Source: Siphonodentalium dalli
Taxonomy: Eukaryota; Mollusca; Scaphopoda; Gadilida; Siphonodentaliidae
Length of the DNA stretch: 64,000 nucleotides
Assembly (NCBI GenBank): GCA_032622095.1
Contig: CP136061.1
Location: 314,001-378,000, forward strand
Reading direction: 5' to 3'
In this document: positions 40,316-51,443 of the stretch, in pieces
Position numbering within the stretch: position 1 is the stretch's first letter
Layout of the letters: each line of letters opens with the position of its first letter
Notes under the pieces: generated by a model
Seen by the model: only the letters and a program-made list of their open reading frames with translations
Databases searched by the model: none
What the model was told of the DNA's origin: nothing
Program-made: the position numbers and the translations under genes

Positions 40316-41262
40316 AGCGTGGGTGTTAATTGGTCGACTTCGCGCGGGGCCGACTTCTCCAGATACCATTGGGCGGCCTTTTATGCTAATTGCCCTTTAC
40401 TTGGAATCGGTCTTTTGATGACAATGGGGATGGTATATAAACTATCCAAGGTAGATACATGTACATGTCTATATCGAAACATACCGGTAGGCCTATATGT
40501 ACAAGTTACAACTTTATTATCAACTTTCTCACACTCACAGGTAATTAAGAATATTAAATCAAATCATAAGATCAAGATATATAATATAAACTAGATCAAT
40601 GAATCCCTTGTATACACTTTAATGAGCATATGTCTTCCGAGTACACAATTTCCCCCGAGTCGGCGTCGGGCCCGGAGTATGACATTTGTTGACACCACGG
40701 CAAATGTGAGAATTGAATATGTTTCACTGCATAAAATAATTAATTCATATCACCAATATATTTCTACAACCTGTTAAAAGTATTGTACAACATTTAATGT
40801 TTGTGAAGTGGATAGTGAAGCGTGAAATTCAAGATTTAGCTCGGGTACACTTTTTCCTGGAGTACACTTTTTAGTGTGTTTTCAAAGTAAAAATGCTATT
40901 AAAAAGTATGTTAGTAATTTTTTCGGTAAAATTTTTATCACATATTGAATAAACTGGCATAGTAACATATAATTTAGCAAAAGAAATTTGTTTTTCCATA
41001 AAGTAGAAAAGATATGCAACATATATCTTCCGAGTGCACATTTTCTCCGAGTCGGGGTCGGGGCTGGAGTACACTTTTTAGTGACCATCTGATCATATAA
41101 CTTCCGGTCAAAGCATCGTGGCCTGAAACCATTTTAAGAATTTCTTACACAAACTTGACTTATAGCAATTATTGAAGGGTTGTGATAAAATTGTTTAACA
41201 GTTAGTATCAAAGGGAACAGTGTATATTTATTTTTAAGGACATTACACATGTTACAGAGTTG
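40316..41262. other. Non-coding interval with a short direct repeat
   Basis: No gene seen. A ~50-bp phrase (TCTTCCGAGTACACA ... GAGTCGGCGTCGGG) at 40627-40678 recurs at 41026-41066 with GGAGTACACTTTTTAGTG nearby (also at 40857-40876). A 102-aa frame at 40286-40594 begins inside the foldback element and has no recognisable features. Confidence 0.5.
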
Positions 41263-41338
41263 TCAAAATGGTAGATCATGCCACGAATCTCTACTCCTTC
41301 TGACGCACGTAGAGATCATAATCTGATATTGTGATAAT

Positions 41339-42691
41339 CAGGTCGGGCACAGGTACCAATCGATCTCCGGAGACCGAACGATCTAGAAAGACCGATCGGT
41401 CTCCCCAAAAATAAGTAATATTGGATAGTCGCGAGAAGGCATGTTGTACTTCGAAAAATGACTACTCAAAAACATCTACTACGTACTAGTATGAGTATGT
41501 CAACAAATTAAAATGCACACCTGAAAATGTTGGACCACTATTTTACAGTTTAATCCTCATTTCAGACGTCGTACCTAATAAAATATCGTGAACCGTGTTG
41601 AGAATACTATGAAAAATGAGTCTTTACTTGATCAAATAATATTGTTTCGTCATCTCTTTTGGTCCATTCGATATGTCACTTGGGGTATACCCTGCTTGAC
41701 AAAACAAGTGTCCACCTAAACGCGGTGCAGTTAGCGTTGCCACCGCGGCTGAAATGCAACTACACCGCGGCTCCACCGGCTAACTACAGTTGGGCCGCGG
41801 TGTACTTGCCGTTCGGCCATGGTGTAGTTGCCACGGTGTACGTTCATTAAACTGAAAAAAGACGATACAAACCAGAAATCTAACCACGGTGTACATGCTG
41901 TTCGGCTGCGGTGTAGTTGCCTTTCGGCCGCAGTGTAGTTGCTGTTGGGCCACGGTGTACTTGCCGTTCGGCCGCGGTGCTCAACTGCAGTTACAAACTC
42001 TGACACCGCGGCTGAACGGCAAATACACCGCAGTGCCAATGGACACTTGTTTTGTCCAGCGGGGTATAAGAAAGAAACGATTTGATTGGTTAAAATGTCG
42101 GCACTTCAATGCACCATTTGGAACGCAGTATAACGGTACGAAATTGTACAGGCCTGTGGGAGACAGGTTGGTTATGAAACTCGGAATATGGGGAAAATAT
42201 AGTTTTAGTCCGGTCGTCAAGCGAAATACATTAGTGTTTTTACCTCTGTGTTTCCGTAGTTGACCGCTGTTATTTCTGCTGCAACAAATCTTACCCCTGA
42301 ATTTAATAGAACATACCTTTTAATTCCAACCAATCACCGATTGCAACACAGTTTCAACTTAGACGATATTCACTTGAGCCCACCCGGAAAAAAAATATAT
42401 CTCGTATGTTGAAAATATTGTTTTTATAAGCTAATTCTTCAATCAAAAGCAGAACATCCAAAATAATAATATGAATCTGCACTCAAATTCGACAAAAGTG
42501 CCGTTGTGATCCCCTCAGGTAGTCATCTCTAAAATTATATTTTGAAAAACACTTTTCTTTTTTACCGGATTTCGCCGTTGCTTCGGTGTGCGTCAATGAC
42601 TTCCTTCAATAACATAGTAATTTGGGGAGACCGATCGGTCTTCCTAGATCATTCGGTCTTTGGAGATCGATTGGTACCTGTGCCCGACCTG
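41339..42691. mobile_element. TIR element, 1,353 bp, inserted in the large inverted repeat
   Basis: The left end CAGGTCGGGCACAGGTACCA and the right end form inverted repeats of about 75 bp, including GGTCTCC/GGAGACC and CCGATCGGTCT pairs. ATAAT flanks both ends (41334-41338 and 42692-42696), consistent with a 5-bp target duplication. The opposite arm of the host element lacks it, which confirms insertion. The superfamily is uncertain; the ends look hAT-like but 8 bp of duplication is not seen. Confidence 0.7.
41690..42064. mobile_element. 375-bp MITE with GC-rich internal repeats
   Basis: Terminal inverted repeats CCCTGCTTGACAAAACAAG and the complement of CTTGTTTTGTCCAGCGGGG, about 22 of 24 bases matching, are flanked by TATA on both sides (41686-41689 and 42065-42068). 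The interior consists of short direct and inverted copies of a ~24-bp phrase around GGCCGCGGTGTAGTTGC. It lies inside the 1,353-bp element, giving three levels of nesting. Confidence 0.75.
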
Positions 42692-42925
42692 ATAATAGTC
42701 CACCAGTACAATACCCGGGAACTTTTTTAAGGTTTTGACAGAGAACCTTATAAAGTCGAACAAATAACGCTGGGAATGTATTTCTTTGTTAATAACTGTT
42801 CACCGGTACGTGAAGTTACTGTCTCGAGATTACATTATTTACGTGACTTTTGAGACCCCGATTCCATGATAAATATTTATTTTATTTCTTGTCACGAAAT
42901 TCATTGTCTAAAGTGACGCAGAACC

Positions 42926-43155
42926 GATTCTGGGTCAAGCTCCCCCTGTGTAACACTCACGTTGGATTAATACACAATCCAATGCGACGGACCGTAGGAT
43001 ACAAGTTTCTTTACAAAGGAGACCGATACAAATCATTCATCTACGAAACAATGTTTTATTCCAAATCAATGGCAATATACAGTAGATACATGTATATATA
43101 GAATATTAATCCAGCGTGAGTGTTACGCAAGTGAAGCTTGACCAGTTTTGCGACC
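42926..43155. mobile_element. Small inverted-repeat element (~230 bp)
   Basis: CAAGCTCCCCCTGTGTAACA ... AACACTCACGTTGGATTAAT (42935-42970) is the approximate complement of ATTAATCCAGCGTGAGTGTT ... AAGCTTGACC (43104-43144). The arms are about 50 bp. The loop has a short AT-rich stretch. Target duplications are not clear. Confidence 0.5.
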
Positions 43156-43190
43156 GGTTCGGTTGAGGGAAGTTATACTTTCAGTTTTGG

Positions 43191-44727
43191 CTAGGGTGGT
43201 CACGACTATGAGTTTTCATAATTGACCGTTATAATTGACGGTTAGTCGATTAATCGTTCATATATGCGTCCTATATTACACCCAGGTAAACAAGTGATAT
43301 TAAAGTTCAAAATTGCATCCACCCTCCCGTCATTGGCCTAAACCTAAACTCAAAGTTGAAGATCCTGTAAACTCCCTCCTTGTTGAAGATCCTGTAAACT
43401 CCCTCCTTGTCATTATTTATTCCCGCGAACGAAATATTTGTATAATACATGTCCAGTCATTCGATGTTCCCTGTGAACATGCATCGAGGTGCCTATTGAA
43501 AGCTTGTGGAATTGTCACAGTTGGTTTTGCAGAGAATGCTGAGAATCCCATTCTGTATCGATGCTTGTAATAGTATTTTAAGTATTGTTACATGCAGCGC
43601 ATCACATCGTGCAAAACAGTAGCGGGGGGGGGCAGAAATAATGAAACAAATTAATATTTTATATACGTTACCACATTGGTGATTGTAATGTATGTAGCAT
43701 TAATTATGTTTTAACTCGTTTCACTCGAACAAACATAAATGATTTATAGAATAACAACTACGAATTGTATAACGAAGATTTAATCTAGAAATTCAGGATA
43801 ACGTTGGCTTCACATGAACTGTGCACATCCTATATAATGTTATCATTAAATAATAATAAAAGACCTATACTATTATGGCATATTATAAACCTGTATCAGG
43901 CAATGAAACAAAATTTTGCAGCCTATATTCTCGTATGTATTGATGATCAAACTTTTTCAAAAGCCAATATATAATTGAATTATCTACGTTACTACATGTG
44001 GGTGGGCCCAACCGTGCACATAAGAAGCTAAACGTAGAATGAGCGCTAAAATCTTGTTTACGTTCAAGTACACTTTAGAACATTCGAGAAACTCGTGCTG
44101 AATCGAGTCAATTATCAATCAATGCCTATCACGCGTGAATCACTATCGCCAATCACCCAGATATCGCCAATCACCCAGATATTCCCCATCGATTTAACCC
44201 CCGTCGATCTAATATTTTACATTAACACCCTGCTCTCTAAATAATTCTTCGTCGAACTTCAATAAAGTAATTAAGTGATGACAAAGAGTGATGAAACATA
44301 GATGCAGTCCGATGCTGATCGTCCATTTTGGCTAATTACCGATCCATACTGTAGGAATATAAATTCACAGTTAAACATAATTTATCAAAAATGATAAGGC
44401 CGTAACATGACATCAAAGGAAGCCGCTGGCCCACCAAGGCTATGAGAATATGTCGCACATTGAATTCTTTGAAGCTAAATGTTGGCTGCGACATCAAAGA
44501 CAAACGAAGCTGCATCATAAGTGACGTGAGAACAGGGTGTCGGTGGTAATTTTTGCTGCATACACTTAACTTTTACTTCCAGGCATGGCATGTGTGCATA
44601 TTACTGCTTACATAGCCCCCCCCCCCCCCCCCCTTTGGGCGATTAGTCGACGAAAGTAAATAACCGTTGACTACCGCACCTGTTGAAGGTTAGTCGATTT
44701 AATCGAATAATCGTGGCAAGCCTACTT
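43191..44727. mobile_element. Possible TIR element around 43.2-44.7 kb
   Basis: The left CTAGGGTGGTCACGACTATG resembles the complement of the right end (TAGGCTTGCCACGATTATTC), and both are followed by GTCGATTAATCG-type sequence (near 43244 and 44694). The match is imperfect, so the call is weak. The interior has a 27-bp duplication at 43357-43410, a run of 18 C at 44616-44633, and no convincing gene. Confidence 0.3.
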
Positions 44728-45475
44728 TTGGCCATCGACCAATCAATTTGTTAAGACAATGAATTTCGTGACGGGGAATAAAATAAATATTTATCGCGGA
44801 ATCGGGTCTCAAACGCCACGTAAATAAATGTAATGCTGCTCCTGTACAATACTTATCATATACTTGTTCATAATTTTGTTGTTATATCGTTTGTTATTGT
44901 ACAAATAAAAAATCAATCAAAAAATCTCGAGCTTGGAACTTCACGTACCGATGAATAAATCATTAAGCAACAGGTATTAACAAATACATTCCTCGCGTTA
45001 TTTTTTCGACTTTATAAGGTTCCCTGTCAAAACTTAAAAAAAAGTCCCTGGGTTTTGTACTGGTGGAATATGAATGAACTCTACTGATTCTAGAGATTCG
45101 TGGCATGATCTATCAAAATGACTACTTCTACCAAAATATTGATCAGTGGCAGCGTTGAATGAGTTTTGGGTCCATATTGATCAGCCGTTGATTTGCTAAA
45201 TAAAAATAAAGTCAAATTAGTAGTAGTTCACAATTCACATAGTGTACAATTGGTTTCCGTTTGTTATTAGTATCAGCATCAATATTGCGCGACTGTAACT
45301 TATAGTTGAAATATTATGGAGGTAACATTTTAACAGGTCAGGCACATCCTGAATTCCACTATTATAGTTATATATAGAGCGTTCTTGTATACATGTCATG
45401 TTGGAGGTATAGACATCCATAAGCAAGCACTGAGTTAATAGTATTAATAAAGACAGCTACTTTTAAAACCTCGTT

Positions 45476-45871
45476 ATGGCTTCGACAGAATTAGTTGCAA
45501 TATTCGCCAAAGCTATTAATAATCATGGACCAACAGTTCTAAAAGAATACTTCAAAATGTTAGATAAACTTACTATAGGGTTGCGATATCTATTAAAAGG
45601 AAGGGATTGTCACAAGGCTCCTGTCATATTCGTAGCCAGCTTTTTTAAATCGATCACAAATCAGGGATGTGCCAATCCCCAAAATAGTCCCGGGCGGGAG
45701 GGTCATCGGTCCGATTGGGCGACCATGGTTCGCCGAATTTTAAGAAAATTTGGTTTATTAGCGCCCGCAAACACGTTTTCCTTGCATTTCAGGTGTAAAA
45801 TACATCACAAGGCCTCTGACAAATTATCATTAAATAGGGACATTTCATATTTTAAATTTGGGCGAACATAA
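45476..45871 (+). CDS. Hypothetical 131-aa single-exon frame
   Basis: An uninterrupted frame beginning MASTELVAIFAKAINNHG and ending ISYFKFGRT, lying just outside the large inverted repeat. It is the longest frame in the window that does not overlap a recognised repeat or the gap. It is basic and mixed in composition, with no signal peptide or obvious membrane segment, and I recognise no family or catalytic motif. It may be a small lineage-specific gene, an exon of a larger gene, a relic of a mobile element, or chance. Confidence 0.25.
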   Translation: MASTELVAIFAKAINNHGPTVLKEYFKMLDKLTIGLRYLLKGRDCHKAPVIFVASFFKSITNQGCANPQNSPGREGHRSDWATMVRRILRKFGLLAPANTFSLHFRCKIHHKASDKLSLNRDISYFKFGRT

Positions 45872-46113
45872 TTTGAAAGTCAGTGTAACTCACCCGGTAT
45901 AAGAAATAAAGAATCCTCTGCATATTCTTTATATAAATCCAATTATTTAACAGGTTAATCCGGTATAGTAAACTGAAACGGCAGCATTATATCAAAGGCT
46001 GTCTTGGAGAGAGAACTAACAAGTTTTCAACAGCGTCATACGAACACGTGCCAATCATCGCCTGAGTACTAATCGCGTCATGTCATATTTCCCACGTGAT
46101 TCCCTTCTTTTTA

Positions 46114-46700
46114 GCTCACCTGAGACAAAGTCTCTGGTGGAGCTATAGTCGTCACCCCTCGTCCGTCTGTCCGTCCGTCCGTCAAACTTTTAAAAAAACA
46201 TCTCCTCTGAAACCATCATACCGTATTGGTTCATATTTGGTGTGGATGTTCCCTAGGTGACTCTCATTCAGATTTGTTCAAATGAGGTCACTGGGTCAAA
46301 TAGTTGCGAAGCCAGGGCCATAACTATTCCTCCATAGTAATTCTTACAACGACTTCTTGTTCAGAACCATTGGGCCGATTTAGCTAATATTTGGTATGGA
46401 GGGTCCTTGGGTCACTGGTGTTCAGATTTGTTCAAATGAGGTCACCCGGTCAATTAGTTGAGAAACCAGGGCCATAACTCATAGTAATTCTTACAATGAC
46501 TACTTCTAAAAAAATATTTGGCCGATTTAGCTTATATTTGGTACATAGATACCTTTGGTGACTGGGGTTCAGATTTGTTCAAATGGGGTCACTGGGTCAA
46601 ATAGGGGCAGAGCCAGGGACATAACTTTAAAAACAAAAAAAATTTGCATTTTGACCTTTAATTTTTGTTTAGGACACATCACAGCCTCATATTTCTTACT
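46114..46700. repeat. Bivalve-type CTCACCTGAG / GTCCGTCC dispersed repeat
   Basis: Opens with TTTAGCTCACCTGAGACAAA and a CGTCCGTCTGTCCGTCCGTC stretch, then has three ~150-bp internal repeats keyed by CAGATTTGTTCAAATG (46271, 46423, 46568) and CCAGGGCCATAACT. Repeats with this head are frequent in bivalve assemblies. Frames through it are not genes. Confidence 0.7.
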
Positions 46701-46990
46701 GGGAAGTATCCTAAGTATCAAATTGACAGTTTTATTTAGTCACTTTTTCCACCTGTCCCCCTAATTTGCAGAAGATAAAATGCATAATTGAGGTGCTCAA
46801 TGGGTGTGTATCACCAACTTCAACTGTAGGACTTCATTGATTTAGTCACTTTTTTCCACCTGTTCAGTTTCAATGTCCCCCTAATTTGCAGAAGATAAAA
46901 TGCATAATGGAGGTGCTCAATGGGTGTGTATCGCCAACTTCAACTGTAGGACTTCAATCTGTTCCTTGGTTTTATTGGCCATTGAGGCCT
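46701..46990. repeat. Tandem ~115-bp repeat, also near 50.9 kb
   Basis: GCAGAAGATAAAATGCATAA is followed by GGTGCTCAATGGGTGTGTAT and CCAACTTCAACTGTAGGACT at 46769 and again at 46884. A diverged third copy is at 50898-50980. The block runs directly into the assembly gap. Confidence 0.75.
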
Positions 46991-47090
46991 NNNNNNNNNN
47001 NNNNNNNNNNNNNNNNNNNNNNNNNNNNNNNNNNNNNNNNNNNNNNNNNNNNNNNNNNNNNNNNNNNNNNNNNNNNNNNNNNNNNNNNNN
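46991..47090. other. Assembly gap (100 N)
   Basis: Exactly 100 unspecified bases, which is usually a gap of unknown size. It abuts a 74-bp satellite, so array collapse is the likely cause. Upstream exons of the phosphatase gene could be missing here. Confidence 0.95.
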
Positions 47091-47707
47091 CAGGCGCTCG
47101 TATATAGGTAGTACTAGTACCCACCCACCACCCCATCCCACCACCGATAGTATGTTATGCGCCGCAGGCGCTCGTATATAGGTAGTACTAGTACCCACCC
47201 ACCACCCCATCCCACCACCGATAGTATGTTATGCGCCGCAGGCGCTCGTATATAGGTAGTACTAGTACCCACCCACCACCCCATCCCACCACCGATAGTA
47301 TGTTATGCGCCGCAGGCGCTCGTATATAGGTAGTACTAGTACCCACCCACCACCCCATCCCACCACCGATAGTATGTTATCCGCCGCAGGCGCTCGTATA
47401 TAGGTAGTACTAGTACCCACCCACCACCCCATCCCACCACCGATAGTATGTTATGCGCCGCAGGCGCTCGTATATAGGTAGTACTAGTACCCACCCACCA
47501 CCCCATCCCACCACCGATAGTATGTTATGCGCCGCAGGCGCTCGTATATAGGTAGTACTAGTACCCACCCACCACCCCATCCCACCACCGATAGTATGTT
47601 ATCCGCCGCAGGCACTCGTATATAGGTAGTACTAGTACCCACCCACCACCCCATCCCACCACCGATAGTATGTTATCCGCCGCAGGCGCTCGTATATAGG
47701 TAGTACT
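47091..47707. repeat. 74-bp satellite, about 8.3 copies
   Basis: Units start at 47091, 47165, 47239 and so on at 74-bp spacing, each with CAGGCGCTCGTATATAGG, TAGTACTAGTACCCACCCAC and GATAGTATGTTATGCGCCG. Some copies read TTATCCGCC instead. The true length is unknown because the array begins at the gap. A related array is at 62629-62985. Confidence 0.95.
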
Positions 47708-48071
47708 GGGAATATTTTTAGTCACTTTAATGCTGGGTACACGTTTTGACCATGCTACCTTATCTTCTGGAAACATATTCTGGTTGTCGAAGTCTGCCTG
47801 GGTACAATCCCGATTGCAGCCTGACATAGAAAGACATATTTATTATGACTGATCATCAACGTTCTACTGGTTGTGTATTCTGGCTTGTCAGTTGTGTGCT
47901 AAATCAGCTGATTGAAAACAGCTTGTTGGCTATTTTGTAATAATCAGACACATACTGAAAGAGTTATAGTCTTGACAATCTTCTAGATTCGTAATTAGTT
48001 ACAATTATCAGTGAGTTGACAGTGACTTGCTGAGGCACGTCCGTCTTGACATGGTTCTCAATTCGTACTTA

Positions 48072-48238
48072 CAGTAATGCCCTAAATAATCGAATCCTTA
48101 AACACAGCAAAATTATGGGTAATTTTTCAGGATTTAGTCGGAAATATGGCTTGTTGCCATTCATTGCAAAGCTCAGTGCTTACTATTACCCATAATTCTG
48201 CTGTGGTAATTAAGAGTCGATTATTTAGGGCAATACTG
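48072..48238. mobile_element. Tc1/mariner-type palindromic MITE
   Basis: Begins CAGTAATGCCCTAAATAATC and ends with the approximate complement, flanked by TA on both sides (48070-48071 and 48239-48240). Ends in CAGT...ACTG with TA duplication are typical of Tc1/mariner derivatives. About half of the second arm has been lost relative to the fuller copy at 50422. Confidence 0.75.
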
Positions 48239-48312
48239 TAGTTACAATTATCAGTGAATTGACAGTGACTTGATGGGGCCTTTCCATCGTGACAGGCTTC
48301 TAGATTCGTATT

Positions 48313-48407
48313 AGTCCAAGTCTTCTTGTACTAAAACCAGCTAAGATATTGGTATGGCATCTCCATCCCAATATCTTAGCTGGTTTTAGTACGAGAAGAC
48401 TTGGACT
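48313..48407. mobile_element. 95-bp foldback element
   Basis: AGTCCAAGTCTTCTTGTACT and TAAAACCAGCTAAGATATTG are mirrored by CAATATCTTAGCTGGTTTTA and the complement of the first arm, leaving a loop of about 20 nt. A 12-nt direct repeat (TAGATTCGTATT) lies on both sides (48301-48312 and 48407-48418), which could be a target duplication or part of the surrounding repeat. Confidence 0.7.
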
Positions 48408-49047
48408 AGATTCGTATTAGCTTAGTTTGCTATTTGTATTTGTGTGATAATCAGATTTCCACTGATACATACTGAAATATTGAGTCTTCACTGTCTATTT
48501 TAGTTACAATTAACAGTAGATATATTGACTTGCTGAGGCGTGAGCAGTCTAACCCTTTGGACACTGCAGGAGAGCAACAATAGTTAATGTTAAATCAACC
48601 AAGAGTAGACATACATGTATCTCCCGGAATAATAGAATATAGTCTATAGAATGTTAAATTATTTTGTCTTATTTGAGAAACATGAACCAAGATGGTTTTA
48701 TTGGTATATTAATTGACTAGCACTTGTAATACAAAGGCACAAATTATACTTATTTATATGTTGATTGAGGGGAGCCCTAATAGTTAACACAGACGAGTAA
48801 TTACCGGCCTCCTTATTAATATACGCCCTCCTTATTTTGGTTTTATGGGGGGGGGGGGGGGCAATGGGTCCTGGATAAATTACCTTTAAAATCATAGTTT
48901 GCTATATTGACACAGCATGACAAGCGGTTCATTTTAAATCACATTATTTAGAATTACAACCAAAAATAAACAATGTTTTATTTGAGACATACAATAACTT
49001 GCTTCATTCTTTGTGTCGTTACATTATTTACTGCATATTATCTACAG

Positions 49048-49173
49048 CATGCTTGTCCTGCTTATTGGCCTAAAAAGATGGATGTACCAATTGCCTTCGG
49101 GAAAACAGCAATAGTTCTGAAATCAGAAGAAAGGATGACATCTTTCACATTAAGAGAACTGACAATTTGGAAA
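49048..49173 (+). CDS. Receptor-type tyrosine phosphatase, D2 exon (YWP segment)
   Basis: First visible coding exon of a receptor-type protein tyrosine phosphatase, 42 codons in phase 0. It runs from HACPAYWPKK to ELTIWK; the CPxYWP phrase and the following FTLREL strand are characteristic of PTP domains just before the WPD segment. The acceptor is TATCTACAG and the donor is AAA|GTGAGT. An upstream in-frame stretch (MFYLRHTITC, from 48973) could look like a signal anchor, but it is better read as intron with a pyrimidine-rich tract. Earlier exons (extracellular part, membrane segment, D1, start of D2) are not found in the window; they lie upstream or in the 46991-47090 gap. Confidence 0.85.
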
Positions 49174-49369
49174 GTGAGTATTATTCTGTGAAATTATTTT
49201 TGTTTCACATGTGTGAAGTTACTGATGGCTCATATGTTCAATAATCATTAACTGCTGTTAGCTTTATAAACTTATGGGATGAGCTGGTGTCTGTTTTGTG
49301 ACCATACGTTTTATATTATTTGCTTATTAGACATTGGCATAACAGTTTAATGCAATAATATTAATATTA

Positions 49370-50018
49370 CATATCGTCGGTGGGCTACCAAAAGGATGTA
49401 TATATACTTTTTTGCAAATTATCAGGAGAAGCAAAAAACTTAATAAATCTCAAATGTGTTGTCAAAATAACAAGAATTATGTATATATAACAAGTTCACA
49501 CAATAGGCAATATGCCCACTATGGTTAGAGACATGAATTAAAAGCTTTTATTTTTAATATTTATTTTTATTGACATGTCACCAATTTTCGACGTACATAC
49601 AAGGTTTTGGAATAGTGGTGGTAATATTTTTTCAAATTCCAGAATGTCGTATGCTAAACATTAAAGATGGATTATCTCGCTTCCTTTATGTGTATCAGAA
49701 CGGGCCTGAAGTTCCTGCTCTTTCCATTTGTTGTGTGGTTGATATCCAATACTCTGAGTACTCTGACCACCAAGATGTGTCTCCAAATAAATAAAAAAGT
49801 TGTACTATATTTTTGAGAAAAAAAAATTTCCGTCACCCAACCAAAATGAAATTGTACGATATTTTGGAAATAACAACTCAATAGCGAGGGAACAAGTATT
49901 TTCCAGATGACTGAGGGGCACATACTGTGTAATTTGACACGGAGAATCTGATTATGCAAAAAAGTTTTTCCCGCCAAAATTGGGTATACATCCTTTTGGT
50001 AGCCCACCGACGATATGT
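49370..50018. mobile_element. ~650-bp TIR element in intron
   Basis: ATATCGTCGGTGGGCTACCA (49371) with AAAAGGATGTATA following is the complement of the right end at 49985-50017 (TATACATCCTTTTGGTAGCC ... GACGATAT). TIRs are about 34 bp and nearly perfect. The internal frames (74 aa on +, 161 aa on - partly outside) show no transposase motif, so it is non-autonomous. Confidence 0.75.
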
Positions 50019-50421
50019 GATACGCGAATATGTGATTAAACAAAGCTGACAAATCAGTGATGCTGTGCAGAAAATACATGTATTGCACACTTCGAAGTGA
50101 ATGAAAATAAAATATGATATACATAGTGATGCATACCATGTCTATAAAATGATACATACATGTATATCAATGGTTTAACACAAACAATAACCACGTGTAG
50201 TATAGTCGTGGATCATTTCATGTCGAATAATTAAAGGTCACCTTTATGTAAAGAAAACGAGTGTTCAGTTGCAGAAAGTTCATTGACCGAAAGTAGTCGA
50301 CCTCCCCAACTTATTGGCTTCATATGTTGCCTGAAATTATTTGTTCTGTCTGACTGACCAGTGATTTGACAGTAGCTGTACGCATGTCGCAAGCAAAGAT
50401 GACCAGCGGAATCTAGATATA

Positions 50422-50634
50422 CAGTAATGCCCTAAGTAATCGACTTCTTAACCACAGCAGAATTATGGGTAACTTTTCAGGATTTAGTCGGAAATATGGC
50501 TTGTTGCCATTCATTGGAAAGCTCTTGGGGAGAGCTTTCCGATGAATGGCAACAAGCCATATTTCCAACTAAATCCTGAAAAGTTACCCATAATTCTGCT
50601 GTGGTTAAGAAGTCGATTACTTAGGGCATTACTG
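50422..50634. mobile_element. Tc1/mariner-type MITE, full palindrome
   Basis: A 213-bp element flanked by TA (50420-50421 and 50635-50636). The two halves are nearly exact inverted copies, from CAGTAATGCCCTAAGTAATC to the centre at about 50525. Transcripts would fold into a ~100-bp hairpin. Single-arm or partial relatives occur at 48072, 55581, 58958 and 63793. Confidence 0.85.
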
Positions 50635-50691
50635 TATGCGAATTCAGATGATGATGAACATTGTTTATGGGAGACATATTTCATGCCTGAT

Positions 50692-51135
50692 CAAGCCTGC
50701 AAATAGGGTGTCTGTCATTTGCAGAATGAGGTCCCCAGAGGGTGAATTTAGTGATGCTATCCCACACAGTGGGCTAGCATCACCAATTTCACCCTCTGGG
50801 GACCTCATTCTGCTTAGAATCATTTTCTGGGAAGTATCTATAGTCTCAAATTAACTTTGTTTTTAGTTACTTTTTCCCTTCTGGGAAGTTTCTATATCCC
50901 CTAATTTGCAGAAGATAAAATGCATAATTGAGGTGTCCAATAGGTGAACATCACCAACTTCAACTGGGGAACTTCAATCTGATCCTAGGACTCCCATAGC
51001 AGTTGAGGCCTAAGCAGAATGAGGTCCCCAGAGGGTGAATTTAGTGATGCTAGCACACTGTGCGGGATAGCGTCACTAAATTCACCCTCTGGGGACCTCA
51101 TTCTGCAAATGACAGGCACCCTATTTGCAGGCTTG
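50692..51135. mobile_element. Nested foldback (palindromes within a larger inverted repeat)
   Basis: The outer arms run from CAAGCCTGCAAATAGGGTGT and mirror at 51116-51135. Each arm itself contains a smaller hairpin: GCAGAATGAGGTCCCCAGAG ... TCTGGGGACCTCATTCTGC at about 50720-50816 and 51013-51107. The centre holds a diverged copy of the 46.7-kb tandem repeat. Confidence 0.8.
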
Positions 51136-51189
51136 TGCCTGATACAATAACTTGGCTTACTTTATTCATAGAAATTAAAAATTATAGTA

Positions 51190-51443
51190 TTAACCCTTCC
51201 ATGACTGGAGCTTCCTCAAATTCTGTTAAAACCATGTACCACAGCAATCTCTTATATGCCAGTACATTTATCCCATACATGTATCCCATAGAGCCTCGCA
51301 TATATAAGAGAATGCATTAGCCTAACACCATATTTACTTTGACCTTGTAAACCAGTGCATTCTCATATATGCAAGGGTCCCTAAAGCACTGGCACATTAT
51401 CTTTAATGCCGCACCAGCGTGGCTCCAATCATGAAATGGTTAC
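51190..51443. mobile_element. Possible TTAA-type MITE
   Basis: TTAACCCTTCCATGACTGGA on the left resembles the complement of the right end (TCCAATCATGAAATGGTTAC). The left flank is TTAA but the right reads TTAC, so a piggyBac-type origin is only suggested. Confidence 0.4.

Larger units (their letters stand above)
41263..45117. mobile_element. Large inverted-repeat element, ~3.86 kb, with nested insertions
   Basis: The left arm starts near GATCATGCCACGAATCTCTA (41274) and continues after an insertion as CCACCAGTACAATACCCG through to TCACGAAATTCATTGTCT (about 42698-42910). The right arm is the complement: about 44757 (CAATGAATTTCGTGACG) through CTTTATAAGGTTCCCTGTCA to TAGAGATTCGTGGCATGATC (45091-45110). 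Pairing is clear over several hundred bases with scattered mismatches. No transposase frame is recognised. Confidence 0.7.

Noticed and set aside
46886-47210. Frames crossing the N gap
   Set aside because: They include unknown bases and satellite sequence, so no coding claim is possible.
47091-47707. CRISPR array
   Set aside because: The 74-bp units are contiguous without unique spacers, and the context is eukaryotic. The same applies to the 27-, 28- and 42-bp arrays.
44616-48861. Poly-C (44616-44633) and poly-G (48847-48861) runs as special elements
   Set aside because: Simple homopolymers with no repeated context; likely slippage.
48973-49047. MFYLRHTITCFILCVVTLF as an N-terminal signal anchor for the phosphatase exon
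   Set aside because: The stretch is pyrimidine-rich and ends in a good acceptor (TATCTACAG) right before the conserved HACPAYWP start, so it reads as intron.
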